Source: Clostridium isatidis (GTDB lineage: Bacteria > Bacillota > Clostridia > Clostridiales > Clostridiaceae). From it: DNA of 64,000 nt. The notes beneath the pieces were generated by a model. It ran no database searches. It was not told the DNA's origin and saw nothing but the letters and a program-made list of their open reading frames with translations. A program made the position numbers and the translations under genes. Each line of letters opens with the position of its first letter. Positions within the stretch are counted from its first letter, which is position 1. Positions 41,186-49,791 of this stretch are shown here, in pieces. Where the stretch lies: contig NZ_CP016786.1 in the NCBI RefSeq assembly GCF_002285495.1, forward strand, positions 1,688,001 through 1,752,000, read 5' to 3'.

Positions 41186-42535
41186 ATGAACAGTAAATAT
41201 GAGGATATTTTTAATAGATTAGTTAAGGCTTATTATGAAGATAGATTTGAGGAAACTGTTAATGATATAGTAATTAACCATGAAATTTCTCCCCAAGAAA
41301 CTTTTAAAATAGTATGTACTCTTTGCGGAGTTTCTTTAGATTTTGATAATAATTACCTCTACAAATTAAAAAATGCCATTACAAATTATGAAGTCAATAG
41401 ACGTTTTATAGAAAAACTTGATAGCTGTAATATTAAATGTAAAGCAAGTGAAGATGTAAAAACTAGCTGTCAATTAGCCTGCCCTTTTGATGCAATCTTA
41501 TATGATAAGGATAATAACTCTACATATATTGACTATGATTTATGCCTTGGCTGTGGAAACTGCATTGAACATTGTAAAGACGGTAAAATAATGGATGTTG
41601 TAGAATTTTTACCTGTCCTAGATTTAATAAAAAATAATAAAAAAGTAATAGCTGCAGTTGCTCCAGCTATTGCAGGTCAATTTGGAGAAAAGGTTACTTT
41701 AGACATGTTAAGAGAAGCTTTTATAAAAATTGGCTTTACTGATATGATAGAAGTAGCCTTTACAGCAGATATGCTGACTATTAATGAAGCTGTACAGTTT
41801 AATAGATTAGTTAAGGAACCTGATGACTTAATGATAACCTCCTGCTGCTGTCCAATGTGGGTTGGAATGTTAAAAAAGGTTTACAATGATCTAGTTCCTA
41901 ACTTATCTCCTTCAGTATCTCCTATGATTGCTGCAGGCAGGGTTATTAAGAAACTAGATCCTGAAGCAAAGGTAGTCTTTATTGGTCCATGTATAGCTAA
42001 AAAAGCAGAAGCCAAGGAAGCAGATATTGGAGATGCAATAGATTATGTCTTAACCTTCCAGGAACTAGATCAAGTATTTAAGGCCTTTGATTTAAATTTA
42101 GAAAGCCTAAAAGGCATTCCATCAAGGGATTATGCATCAAGAGGTGGAAGGCTATATGCAAGAAGCGGTGGAGTTTCTTTAGCTGTTTACCAAGCCATCC
42201 AGGAACTTTATCCAGAAAAGGCAAAATTCTTTAAGGCTATAAAGGCTGAAGGAGTAAAAGAATGCAAGGAAGTCCTTAAAAATGCCTTAGCTTCAGATAT
42301 AGATGCTAACTTCATTGAGGGCATGGGCTGCGTTGGTGGATGTGTTGGAGGACCTAAAGCCATAATAAGCAAGGAAGAAGGCAGAAAATTTGTTGATGAT
42401 TACGCCTTTAATTCTCCTATCAAGGTTTCTACCCATAGCGTAACCTTTAATGAAGTATTAAAAAGATTAAATATTAACTCCCTAGAAGATTTTGAAAAGG
42501 AAGATAAAACAGCAATATTTCATAGAGAATTTTAG
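41186..42535 (+). CDS. [FeFe]-hydrogenase-family iron-sulfur protein
   Basis: A 449-residue protein. The middle holds two 4Fe-4S motifs (CQLACPFDAI with upstream Cys; CLGCGNCIEHC), and the C-terminal 300 residues form the H-cluster domain: L1 region TSCCCPMW, L2 region GPCIAKKAEA and L3 region EGMGCVGGCVGGP. The catalytic enzymes read TSCCPxW, MPCxxKxxE and ExMxCxxGC; here L1 has an extra cysteine in place of Ser and L2 has Gly for Met, as in poorly characterised putatively sensory or regulatory groups. An N-terminal 80-residue helical domain precedes it. It may be a redox sensor rather than a hydrogen producer. Confidence 0.85.
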   Translation: MNSKYEDIFNRLVKAYYEDRFEETVNDIVINHEISPQETFKIVCTLCGVSLDFDNNYLYKLKNAITNYEVNRRFIEKLDSCNIKCKASEDVKTSCQLACPFDAILYDKDNNSTYIDYDLCLGCGNCIEHCKDGKIMDVVEFLPVLDLIKNNKKVIAAVAPAIAGQFGEKVTLDMLREAFIKIGFTDMIEVAFTADMLTINEAVQFNRLVKEPDDLMITSCCCPMWVGMLKKVYNDLVPNLSPSVSPMIAAGRVIKKLDPEAKVVFIGPCIAKKAEAKEADIGDAIDYVLTFQELDQVFKAFDLNLESLKGIPSRDYASRGGRLYARSGGVSLAVYQAIQELYPEKAKFFKAIKAEGVKECKEVLKNALASDIDANFIEGMGCVGGCVGGPKAIISKEEGRKFVDDYAFNSPIKVSTHSVTFNEVLKRLNINSLEDFEKEDKTAIFHREF

Positions 42536-42575
42536 GCAATTCAAAATCTCTTTAAGTTAAAATTCAGCTGAACTA

Positions 42576-42613
42576 AAAAAACTATGTACTAAAATACTGG
42601 TACATAGTTTTTT
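42576..42613. terminator. Terminator after the hydrogenase-like gene
   Basis: Fourteen-base arms AAAAAACTATGTAC and GTACATAGTTTTTT around a ten-base loop. Confidence 0.93.
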
Positions 42614-42755
42614 CACTTTTAATAAAAGATTAATATTTATTCATAGCTTTATTTTTAAATTTTCCCTATTTTTTCTGATGCTTAGCAAAAATTTAAATTA
42701 TAATTATTTATATATGTTAAAATATTTATTTTTTTCAAATTTTAGGTTAAATATT

Positions 42756-43145
42756 ATGAAAGGAGTTCTTATTTCAAAGGATAAGCTTTTACCACTTTCA
42801 ATCTTTGCTTTAGCATTCTCAATTCTTATTTCATCATTTATAATTAGCAGATCAATAAATAATAATGGAACTTTCATTTCCCATGAAATGTCCAATGGAT
42901 TTAATAATCTACCCAGCAATCTTTATAAAAGTTTTAATAATAATACTCAAACAAAAAAGCTTGAAGAAAAAAGTAACTTTAATCTCCGAGAAGCTGCTGA
43001 ATATTTAAATATCTCAGTAACAGACCTAATTAATACTGTATATAATAAAGAATCTAAAATAACTTATGTAAAAATACATGAGGAATATATCTTTAATAGA
43101 GAAGCTCTAGATAAATGGGTTCAAGAATCAGACTTTAACATGTAG
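42756..43145 (+). CDS. Membrane-anchored excisionase-type helix-turn-helix protein
   Basis: About 129 residues. I start it at the ATG of MKGVLISKDKLLPL, although the ribosome site is weak and a longer frame (155 residues) is open upstream. One membrane helix (LLPLSIFALAFSILISSFII), an Asn/Ser-rich linker, then a MerR/excisionase-type DNA-binding segment: FNLREAAEYLNISVTDLINTVYNKESKITYVKIHEEYIFNREALDKWV. Excisionase-like helices in soluble proteins bind recombination or promoter DNA; a membrane tether would place DNA binding at the inner membrane. Neither function nor target is known, and no integrase is nearby. Confidence 0.75.
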   Translation: MKGVLISKDKLLPLSIFALAFSILISSFIISRSINNNGTFISHEMSNGFNNLPSNLYKSFNNNTQTKKLEEKSNFNLREAAEYLNISVTDLINTVYNKESKITYVKIHEEYIFNREALDKWVQESDFNM

Positions 43146-43159
43146 AGTTATATTGAAAT

Positions 43160-43231
43160 AGCTATTATGCTAGGAGTTTTGCTTAATCTTACTACTTTCA
43201 GATAAAACAATAACTCTAAAGCATAATAGCT
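43160..43231. promoter_or_regulatory. Large stem-loop after the membrane HTH gene
   Basis: Twelve-base perfect arms AGCTATTATGCT (43160-43171) and AGCATAATAGCT (43220-43231), with inner AGGAGTT.../...AACTCT pairing. There is no T tract directly after it on the plus strand, so it may be a terminator of weak type or an RNA-processing or recombination site. Confidence 0.5.
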
Positions 43232-43261
43232 AATCTTTTACAAAAAAAATTCTAATACTTG

Positions 43262-44074
43262 CTATTGATTTATATTAAAATTTTCCTCTTTATATTTATT
43301 TAAGTTTAACAAGTCTTCCTTTCTGTATAAATGATAAGCTGGGTACATGGTATCTACATAAAGCTGAATTCCTAATACTGCTGCCCTTACACAAAAATGT
43401 CTGTCTTCTCCCCAGAAGGACAAATTATATATTGGATTAAAATTTACACCCTTTTCAAGAGCACTTCTTGATATTAATGTACAAGCTCCTAAACCGCCTA
43501 CTTCATAAGTTCCAGGGATTCTTAATTTAGATAAAAATTCACTCATTCTAAGATTAGCTTCCTCATTAGTAATATATTCCCCCGGCTCAATATTATATAA
43601 GGTATAAGTATCTTTTAACCAAACTTGAGGATATTCTTCTGAACTAGGATTCCATTTAGTCCAAAATATATTCGATACTATTTCCTTATCTAAAGAAAGT
43701 AGCCTTTTTATTGTTTTAGGATTTAATACTATGTCTGAATCAATAAGAAATAAATAATCAAAGTTTTCCTCTAAAGCTTTGTGAATAATCTCATTTTTAA
43801 AATTAGTAACCTTTTCTATTAATTTATTAGTCCATCTATGAGTTATCTCATCACAAACATATAAAGATTTACTATCACTATTTATAAGGATAACATTATT
43901 AATTTCTTCCTTAAAGTTATTTAATAGATCACTTGATTCCTTGTTTAAATTATCATCTATAAAATAATAACTTACCTCTATATCACTTAAGTCTAATTTC
44001 CTTAAAGAAAATAGAAACTCCTTCAATATCTCAGGCTTTTGATTAATGGGGCTTCCTATTAAAAGCTTAATCAT
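43262..44074 (-). CDS. Glycosyltransferase (family-2-like)
   Basis: A 270-residue protein whose opening LLIGSPINQKPEILKEFLFSLRKL and nucleotide-sugar metal site DYLFLIDSDIVL (DxD-type DSD) follow the GT-A fold. A later acceptor-domain stretch is GGLGACTLISRSALEKGVNFNPIYNLSFWGEDRHFCVRA, ending with WGED where family-2 enzymes carry the catalytic acid. It is divergent from a second glycosyltransferase across about 148 bp. The sugars and acceptor are unknown. No signal peptide; cytoplasmic. Confidence 0.82.
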   Translation of the reverse strand: MIKLLIGSPINQKPEILKEFLFSLRKLDLSDIEVSYYFIDDNLNKESSDLLNNFKEEINNVILINSDSKSLYVCDEITHRWTNKLIEKVTNFKNEIIHKALEENFDYLFLIDSDIVLNPKTIKRLLSLDKEIVSNIFWTKWNPSSEEYPQVWLKDTYTLYNIEPGEYITNEEANLRMSEFLSKLRIPGTYEVGGLGACTLISRSALEKGVNFNPIYNLSFWGEDRHFCVRAAVLGIQLYVDTMYPAYHLYRKEDLLNLNKYKEENFNINQ

Positions 44075-44222
44075 ATATTCCTCCTTATTACATTTTATAA
44101 ATTATATTCAATTTAATTTAAGATATGCATATTTTCTAATTTTGTTATTTTATTAGGCATTAGCAGATTCTATTTTTTTTCATATGCTATAATAAGCCAA
44201 CTTAATTTGGAGGTAATTTTCT

Positions 44223-45218
44223 TTGACAACTATAAGCGCTTGTATCATTGCTAAAAATGAAGAAAAAAACCTATTGAGGTGTCTTAAAAGTATAACTAAT
44301 CTTGCTGATGAAATAATACTGGTTGATACCGGTTCTAACGATAATACAATAAATATTGCCAAAAAATTTAATGCTAATATAATAGAATTTCCTTGGAATA
44401 ATAATTTTAGCGATGCTCGAAATAAGGCCTTAGAACATGCAACTAAAGATTGGATATTAATAATCGACTGTGATGAGGCATTAGATATATCCCAAATAAC
44501 AGATATCAAAAATACTTTAAGCCAAGCTTCAAATATAGGATTTTCTTTAAAGCTTGTAAATATAATAAATAATTCACCAATAGAAGGTGAATATTTATTT
44601 AGAATTTTTAAAAACTACTCTGGCTTTTATTTTAAGGGAAGAATAAACGAAAGAATTTTAAATTCATCTTTAAAAGCAGACTATGAAAAGAACATTATAA
44701 GATTAGATTATAAATTATATAATTATGGTTTTGATTTAGACAAAAAAGATATAAACAAAAGATGTTATAGAAATTTATCTATATTTTCAGAATATAAAAA
44801 TTCTGACACAAGCTATATAAATTATTTTAATATTGGAAATGAATATTTTTTACTAGGTAATTATTCAAAAGCTGTGACTAACTATTCAAAAGCTCTATAC
44901 TCTTGTGATGATATCTATATTTCCAGCTATATTACTTATGTTATTATAAAAACTTACTACCATGCTCAAAAATATAACTTAGGAATTTCTGTTGGTGAAG
45001 GCTTATCTTTAAAATATAATAAAATTAGGGAGATTTATTATATTATTTCCTTGTGTTATTTAGAGCTTAATGATATAGAAGCTTATAGGGAAAATTTTAA
45101 AAAATATTTAGCTTCTATGGAAAATGACCATAAATATTGTTTTGATTTAATTTTTCTTGAAAATAAAAGAATAATTCCAGAGATGTTTGGATTTAAATTA
45201 AATAATTTTGTTATATAA
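44223..45218 (+). CDS. Glycosyltransferase family 2 with TPR-like tail
   Basis: A 331-residue protein. The N-terminal 200 residues are a GT2 domain: ISACIIAKNEEKNLLRCLKSI, LVDTGSNDNT, and the metal site IIDCDEAL (DxD). The C-terminal part has TPR-like repeats (YFNIGNEYFLLGNYSKAVTNYSKAL), which suggests protein or peptide acceptors. The start is TTG, chosen because GGAGG lies nine bases upstream. Together with the divergent gene it may build a surface glycan or glycosylate a protein; no acceptor gene is visible nearby. Confidence 0.87.
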   Translation: MTTISACIIAKNEEKNLLRCLKSITNLADEIILVDTGSNDNTINIAKKFNANIIEFPWNNNFSDARNKALEHATKDWILIIDCDEALDISQITDIKNTLSQASNIGFSLKLVNIINNSPIEGEYLFRIFKNYSGFYFKGRINERILNSSLKADYEKNIIRLDYKLYNYGFDLDKKDINKRCYRNLSIFSEYKNSDTSYINYFNIGNEYFLLGNYSKAVTNYSKALYSCDDIYISSYITYVIIKTYYHAQKYNLGISVGEGLSLKYNKIREIYYIISLCYLELNDIEAYRENFKKYLASMENDHKYCFDLIFLENKRIIPEMFGFKLNNFVI

Positions 45219-45256
45219 AAAAATAAAACATATCATTCGTTGACATGTTTTATTTT
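45219..45256. terminator. Shared terminator between convergent genes
   Basis: AAAAATAAAACAT (45219-45231) and ATGTTTTATTTTT (45244-45256). It ends the glycosyltransferase on the plus strand and the 82-residue gene on the minus strand. Confidence 0.88.
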
Positions 45257-45498
45257 TTTTTATTTAATATTTTTTCTATTAAATCCAGCCTGCTTTTCCC
45301 TAATATTTGCTTAGGTTTCTTAGCTACCTCATTATTCTTATAGAACTTATCTTCATTTCCTTTTATTACTTTAATTATATTTGCTTCTAATTTTTCATCT
45401 TCAATATTTCCTTCGAAATAATAATCTATATATTCCCTTAATGCATAGCTAAGATCTTCTTGATTTTTATAGTATAATCTAAGCTCAGATTTATCCAC
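45250..45498 (-). CDS. Small conserved clostridial protein, TIGR04540-like
   Basis: An 82-residue cytoplasmic protein. The pattern YKNQEDLSYALREYIDYYFEGNI, a central NEDKFYKNNEVAKKPKQILGKSRLDLIEKIL and the basic C terminus resemble the short clostridial family TIGR04540, of unknown role. It has no membrane helix. It is a single gene with its own terminator. I recall the family from its shape only, so the assignment is moderate. Confidence 0.65.
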   Translation of the reverse strand: MDKSELRLYYKNQEDLSYALREYIDYYFEGNIEDEKLEANIIKVIKGNEDKFYKNNEVAKKPKQILGKSRLDLIEKILNKKK

Positions 45499-45657
45499 AC
45501 CTATCCCACCTTATATTATTCATAGATATATTTTATATCATTAAAATAAAACATACAATAACTATATAATTTTATTTACTATTATAAGAATTAATACATT
45601 GCTTTTGATATAATAAAATTAATTATAAATATACTTAAATTAGAATGGAGATAATTT

Positions 45658-46335
45658 ATGTTAATAAAAAATAAGGCTATACAAATTTTATTTTTAGTTT
45701 CTTTAGGCTGTATAATAATGTCCTTTATAGAAGGAATTATTCAGCCTAGTTATGTTTATAAATCTTTAATAAAACTAATTACCTTTCTTTCTCTAATATT
45801 AATATACTGTCTTTATAATAAGGATTTTTCCTTTTTTAAAGTATTAAAGGTTCACGATAAAAAAGATTTATTAATATCTATAATAATTGGACTAGCTGTC
45901 TATAGCCTAATAATTCTTTCCTATTTTATTGCTAGAAATTTTATAGATTTAGAGCAAATAGCATCTAATTTAACTGAAAAAGAAAATATCTCAAAAAACA
46001 GCTTTATTTTTGTTGCCTTATATATAAGCTTTATTAATTCCTTATTAGAAGAACTATTTTTTAGAGGCTTTGCCTTTATTCATTTAAAGAAACTAATAAA
46101 AGAAAAATATGCCTATACATTTAGTTCAATAAGCTTTGCCCTATATCATGTTTTTATTATGTCTGGATGGTTTAGTCCAGCCTTATTTATACTTATACTT
46201 TTTTCATTGGTTATCGCAGGTCTTATTTTTGATTATTTTGATAGAAAAACAACTATTTATAACTCATGGCTTATTCATATGAGTGCTAATTTTGCAATAA
46301 ACACTATTGGCCTTATAGCTTTTAATATAATATGA
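45658..46335 (+). CDS. CPBP-family intramembrane metalloprotease
   Basis: A 225-residue membrane protein with about seven helices. The CPBP/Abi motifs are present: EELFFRGFAF (EExxxR, the glutamate pair), FALYHVFIM (FxxxH) and HMSANFAIN (HxxxN/B). These are Rce1-type intramembrane proteases that cut near the membrane; in Firmicutes some give bacteriocin self-immunity. The gene stands alone, with AATGGAGATAATTT before its ATG and a hairpin terminator over its stop. No bacteriocin gene is visible nearby. Confidence 0.9.
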   Translation: MLIKNKAIQILFLVSLGCIIMSFIEGIIQPSYVYKSLIKLITFLSLILIYCLYNKDFSFFKVLKVHDKKDLLISIIIGLAVYSLIILSYFIARNFIDLEQIASNLTEKENISKNSFIFVALYISFINSLLEELFFRGFAFIHLKKLIKEKYAYTFSSISFALYHVFIMSGWFSPALFILILFSLVIAGLIFDYFDRKTTIYNSWLIHMSANFAINTIGLIAFNII

Positions 46336-46358
46336 AGATTGTAAAACAATCTTCATAT
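46330..46358. terminator. Terminator at the end of the CPBP gene (AAGATTG hairpin)
   Basis: Twelve-base arms ATATGAAGATTG (46330-46341) and CAATCTTCATAT (46347-46358). The stop codon lies in the left arm. It is another copy of the AAGATTG/CAATCTT hairpin family. Confidence 0.75.
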
Positions 46359-46538
46359 ATTCTATACTCATCTAAATATATCATCACTTTTTTCTTTTAA
46401 ATTTTCCTAACCATAATAAAATAGATCATTAAAAATTCCCCTAAAAAATATTATAAAAATAAATTTTATTATTAAGAAGGCATAACTTTTTATATTTATG
46501 CATTTTTAATAATATTCAATAAATTTTATAAATAATTG

Positions 46539-46568
46539 TTGCATAATTATACCGAATATCCTTATAAT
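46539..46568 (+). promoter_or_regulatory. Promoter of the arginine operon
   Basis: -35 TTGCAT (46539-46544), 18-base spacer, -10 TATAAT (46563-46568). The core overlaps CATAATTATACC/TATAATTATACC repeats, and TATGCATTTTTAAT with AATATTCAAT just upstream resembles ArgR half-sites (TNTGNATWWWWATNCA). Arginine repression via ArgR/AhrC is likely, but the operator is not sharp enough to mark. Confidence 0.5.
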
Positions 46569-46615
46569 TATACCTAACAAAAGAATAAAACATTTTACTT
46601 ATAAGGAGGAAAAAG

Positions 46616-47650
46616 ATGCTTAAAGTAGGAGTAATTGGGGCCATAGGATATGTAGGAGCAGAACTTATAAGAATCCTTATTAATCATCCAAAAGTAAAAT
46701 TGGAAGCAATAAGTTCTACAAGTTACATAGGAGAGACTATATCATCAATATATAAAAATTTTTATGGAAAAGTAAATCTTATTTGCACTGATATGGAGGA
46801 AGTAATAAAAAAATCTGATTTAGTTTTTGCAGCCCTTCCTCATGGCTTAAGTGAAGAAATAGCTGAACTGACCTTTAAAGAAAATAAAATCTTAATTGAT
46901 TTAGGAGCAGATTTTCGACTTTCAAAGGAAGAAGATTATAAAAAATGGTATGGTCTTAATTTCTTATTTAAGGATCTTCACAAGAATTCTATATATGCCT
47001 TGCCTGAATTTAATAGAAGTAAAATCAAAAACTATAAGATAATAGCAAATCCAGGCTGCTATCCTACTTCCATTGAACTTGGATTAATGCCTGCTCTTAA
47101 AAATAATTTTATATCGGTGGATAACATTATATGTGATTCAAAATCAGGAGCAACTGGAGCTGGAAGAACTCTTAGTCTGAAATCTCATTATACAGAAGTT
47201 AATGAAAATCTTTCAGCCTATGCCATAGGCAATCATAGGCATACTCCTGAAATCGTAGAATGTTTATCAAAAATTTCTGGTAAGAAGGTAAGTATAACTT
47301 TTACTCCTCATCTCCTTCCAATAAATAGGGGCATACTTTCAACGATATATTGCAATTTAAAAAAAGAAATTTGCCTTGAGGAGATTCACAAAAGTTATGC
47401 AGAGTTCTATAAAAATGAGCCTTTTATAAATATTATGCCTTTAGGGGAAACTGCACAAATTAAAGATGTAAAATACACAAACAATTGTAATATTTCCCTT
47501 CATCAAGATCATAATAAAAATCAGCTCATAATTATAAGCGTTATTGATAATATGCTTAAAGGAGCAGCTGGACAAGCTGTTCAAAACATGAATATATTAA
47601 TGGATTTTGAAGAAACTGACGGACTTGATTTTATAGCTTTTTCAAATTAA
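46616..47650 (+). CDS. argC: N-acetyl-gamma-glutamyl-phosphate reductase
   Basis: A 344-residue NADPH enzyme for the third step of arginine synthesis. The nucleotide loop is GVIGAIGYVGAELIRIL (usually GAxGYxGxEL, here with Ile), the catalytic C148 is in NPGCYPTSIEL, and the His motif is GNHRHTPEI. It heads the argC-J-B-D-F operon (34 bp to argJ). Strong ribosome site AAGGAGGAAAAAG. Confidence 0.97.
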   Translation: MLKVGVIGAIGYVGAELIRILINHPKVKLEAISSTSYIGETISSIYKNFYGKVNLICTDMEEVIKKSDLVFAALPHGLSEEIAELTFKENKILIDLGADFRLSKEEDYKKWYGLNFLFKDLHKNSIYALPEFNRSKIKNYKIIANPGCYPTSIELGLMPALKNNFISVDNIICDSKSGATGAGRTLSLKSHYTEVNENLSAYAIGNHRHTPEIVECLSKISGKKVSITFTPHLLPINRGILSTIYCNLKKEICLEEIHKSYAEFYKNEPFINIMPLGETAQIKDVKYTNNCNISLHQDHNKNQLIIISVIDNMLKGAAGQAVQNMNILMDFEETDGLDFIAFSN

Positions 47651-47684
47651 AAACCATTAAGCATAAAAATAAGGGGGTTTATAA

Positions 47685-48905
47685 ATGTATTTATTAGAAA
47701 ATAAAGGCGTTACTGCTCCAAAAGGCTTCTATGCATCTGGAATTCATTGCGGCCTTAAAAAAAATAATTCAAAACTTGATTTAGCACTTATTTATTCAGA
47801 AGTAGCTGGAAATGCAGCTGGAGTTTATACCAAAAATAAAGTAAAAGGAGCTCCTATTTATATTACAAAGGAACATCTTATAAATAAAAAAGCTCAAGCA
47901 ATAATAGTAAATAGCGGAAATGCAAATACCTGCACTGGAGATGATGGTCTATTAAAGGCAAAGGAAATGGCTGAATTTCAAGCTAAAGCCCTTAATATTA
48001 AAACCGATGATGTTCTTGTAGCTTCTACAGGAGTTATTGGAGTTCCCCTTAACATAGATAAAATAAAAAATGCTATTCCTCTCCTAAGCAAAAAACTATC
48101 TACTGAAGGAAGCGAAGAGGCTGCCTATGCAATAATGACTACAGATAAAATAAAAAAACAGCTTGCGATTGAATTTACTATTGGGGATAAAACTGTAACC
48201 ATAGGAGCAATTGCTAAAGGCTCTGGAATGATAGAACCAAATATGGGAACCATGCTATCTTTCCTAACTACAGATTTAAATATTTCTTCAGAACTTCTTG
48301 AAGAAGCATTAAGAGAAAGTACAAAAATAAGTTATAACAGGGTAAGTGTTGATGGTGATACAAGTACAAATGATATGGTATTAATTATTGCAAATGGATT
48401 AGCAAATAATGAAAAGATAGTCAGCAAAAATAATGACTATTATAACTTCCTTAATGCATTAAACAAGATAAATGTAAGTCTTGCAAAAATGATTGCTCGT
48501 GATGGAGAAGGTGCAACCAAGCTAATTGAATGTATAGTATATAATGCTCCAAACAAGGAAGATGCAGAAGTTCTTTCAAAAAGCGTTATAAATTCTCCAT
48601 TAGTTAAAACTGCAATATTCGGTAATGATGCTAATTGGGGAAGAATTTTATGTGCTTTAGGCTATTCTGGAATTAATATAAATCCAAACACTATAGATTT
48701 ATACTTTAAAAGCGAACTTGCTGAAATTAAGGTATGTGAAAATGGAAAGGCTATCTTCTTCGATGAATTAACGGCTAAAAAAATTCTTTCAAAAGAGGAA
48801 GTTAAAATTTTAATAGATATGAAATCTGGAACAGAGGCTGCAGTAGCTTGGGGATGTGATTTAAGTTATGATTACGTAAAAATAAATGGAGAATATAGAT
48901 CTTAA
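47685..48905 (+). CDS. argJ: Bifunctional ornithine acetyltransferase / N-acetylglutamate synthase
   Basis: A 406-residue enzyme that recycles the acetyl group in arginine synthesis. It is made as a precursor that cuts itself between two residues ahead of the nucleophilic Thr; the motif is KGSGMIEPNMGTML, so the cut would fall between G188 and T189. Most family members have Ala-Thr there, so Gly-Thr is a variant worth noting. Other conserved blocks are NSGNANTCTGDDG, SVDGDTSTNDM and GNDANWGRI. Presence of ArgJ and no ArgE in the operon means the cyclic pathway. Confidence 0.96.
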   Translation: MYLLENKGVTAPKGFYASGIHCGLKKNNSKLDLALIYSEVAGNAAGVYTKNKVKGAPIYITKEHLINKKAQAIIVNSGNANTCTGDDGLLKAKEMAEFQAKALNIKTDDVLVASTGVIGVPLNIDKIKNAIPLLSKKLSTEGSEEAAYAIMTTDKIKKQLAIEFTIGDKTVTIGAIAKGSGMIEPNMGTMLSFLTTDLNISSELLEEALRESTKISYNRVSVDGDTSTNDMVLIIANGLANNEKIVSKNNDYYNFLNALNKINVSLAKMIARDGEGATKLIECIVYNAPNKEDAEVLSKSVINSPLVKTAIFGNDANWGRILCALGYSGININPNTIDLYFKSELAEIKVCENGKAIFFDELTAKKILSKEEVKILIDMKSGTEAAVAWGCDLSYDYVKINGEYRS

Positions 48906-48920
48906 GAAAGGTGATTTACT

Positions 48921-49775
48921 ATGACTTCAGTAAAACGTGCAGAGATAATTATTGAGGCCTTACCATATATACAGGCATTAGCAGGAAAGACCGTTGTTAT
49001 TAAATATGGTGGCAGTGCAATGATTAATGAAGAATTAAAAGAAAATGTTATTAAAGATATTGTGCTTATGCAATGTATTGGAATTAATCCAATTATTGTT
49101 CATGGTGGAGGTCCTCATATAAATGAATACCTAGAAAAACTGGGACAAGAAAGCAAATTTATAGACGGCCTAAGATTTACAGATAAAAATACTATGGATA
49201 TAGTTCAAATGGTCCTTGGTGGAAAGGTTAATAAAGATTTAGTCAGCCTTATTGAAAAACTTGGAGGGAAAGCTATAGGAATAACAGGAATGGACTCTTC
49301 TTTTATAAAAGCCAAAAAACTTGAAAGTGATCAAGATTTAGGCTATGTAGGTGAAATAACAAGTGTGGATAGCAACTTTTTAAATAAGCTTATTGAAACA
49401 AAGCATATTCCTGTTATAAGTTCCATTGCTATTAGTGAAGATTTAAAAAGCAGCTATAACATTAATGCTGACCTTTGTGCTTCCAAAATAGCTTCAAGCT
49501 TAAAAGCTGAAAAACTTATTCTTCTAACTGATGTTCCAGGAGTTTTAATTGATCCTAAGGATAATAACTCCTTAATTTCCACTCTAAGACCTCATGAAAT
49601 TAGAAAACTTAAGTCAGATGGAATATTAAAAAGGGGCATGATTCCAAAAATAGACTGCTGTGTAGAAGCGGTAAGACAAGGGGTTAAAAGGGCTCACATT
49701 ATAGATGGTACCCTTTCTCACTCTATTCTTCTAGAAATTCTTTCAATTGAAGGAATTGGAACTATGATTTACTAA
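48921..49775 (+). CDS. argB: Acetylglutamate kinase
   Basis: A 284-residue amino-acid kinase that phosphorylates N-acetylglutamate. The phosphate loop is VIKYGGSAMI, the substrate part is IVHGGGPHINEYLEKLG, FVDGLRFT appears as FIDGLRFT, and NADLCASKIASSLKAEKLILLTDVPG carries the nucleotide-binding Asp. The N-terminal helix of arginine-feedback-inhibited hexameric forms is present in short form (VKRAEIIIEALPYI), so feedback inhibition is likely. Its start is 15 bp after argJ. Confidence 0.97.
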   Translation: MTSVKRAEIIIEALPYIQALAGKTVVIKYGGSAMINEELKENVIKDIVLMQCIGINPIIVHGGGPHINEYLEKLGQESKFIDGLRFTDKNTMDIVQMVLGGKVNKDLVSLIEKLGGKAIGITGMDSSFIKAKKLESDQDLGYVGEITSVDSNFLNKLIETKHIPVISSIAISEDLKSSYNINADLCASKIASSLKAEKLILLTDVPGVLIDPKDNNSLISTLRPHEIRKLKSDGILKRGMIPKIDCCVEAVRQGVKRAHIIDGTLSHSILLEILSIEGIGTMIY

Positions 49776-49791
49776 AAAAGGAGGTTAAATT

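Noticed and set aside
42678..42755. Upstream extension of the membrane HTH protein
   Set aside because: The first 26 codons are open but have no ribosome site, are low-complexity AT-rich and would add a spurious hydrophobic lead.
42756..43145. Excisionase of an integrated element
   Set aside because: No integrase, attachment-site repeat or mobile-element genes flank it, and it carries a membrane helix.
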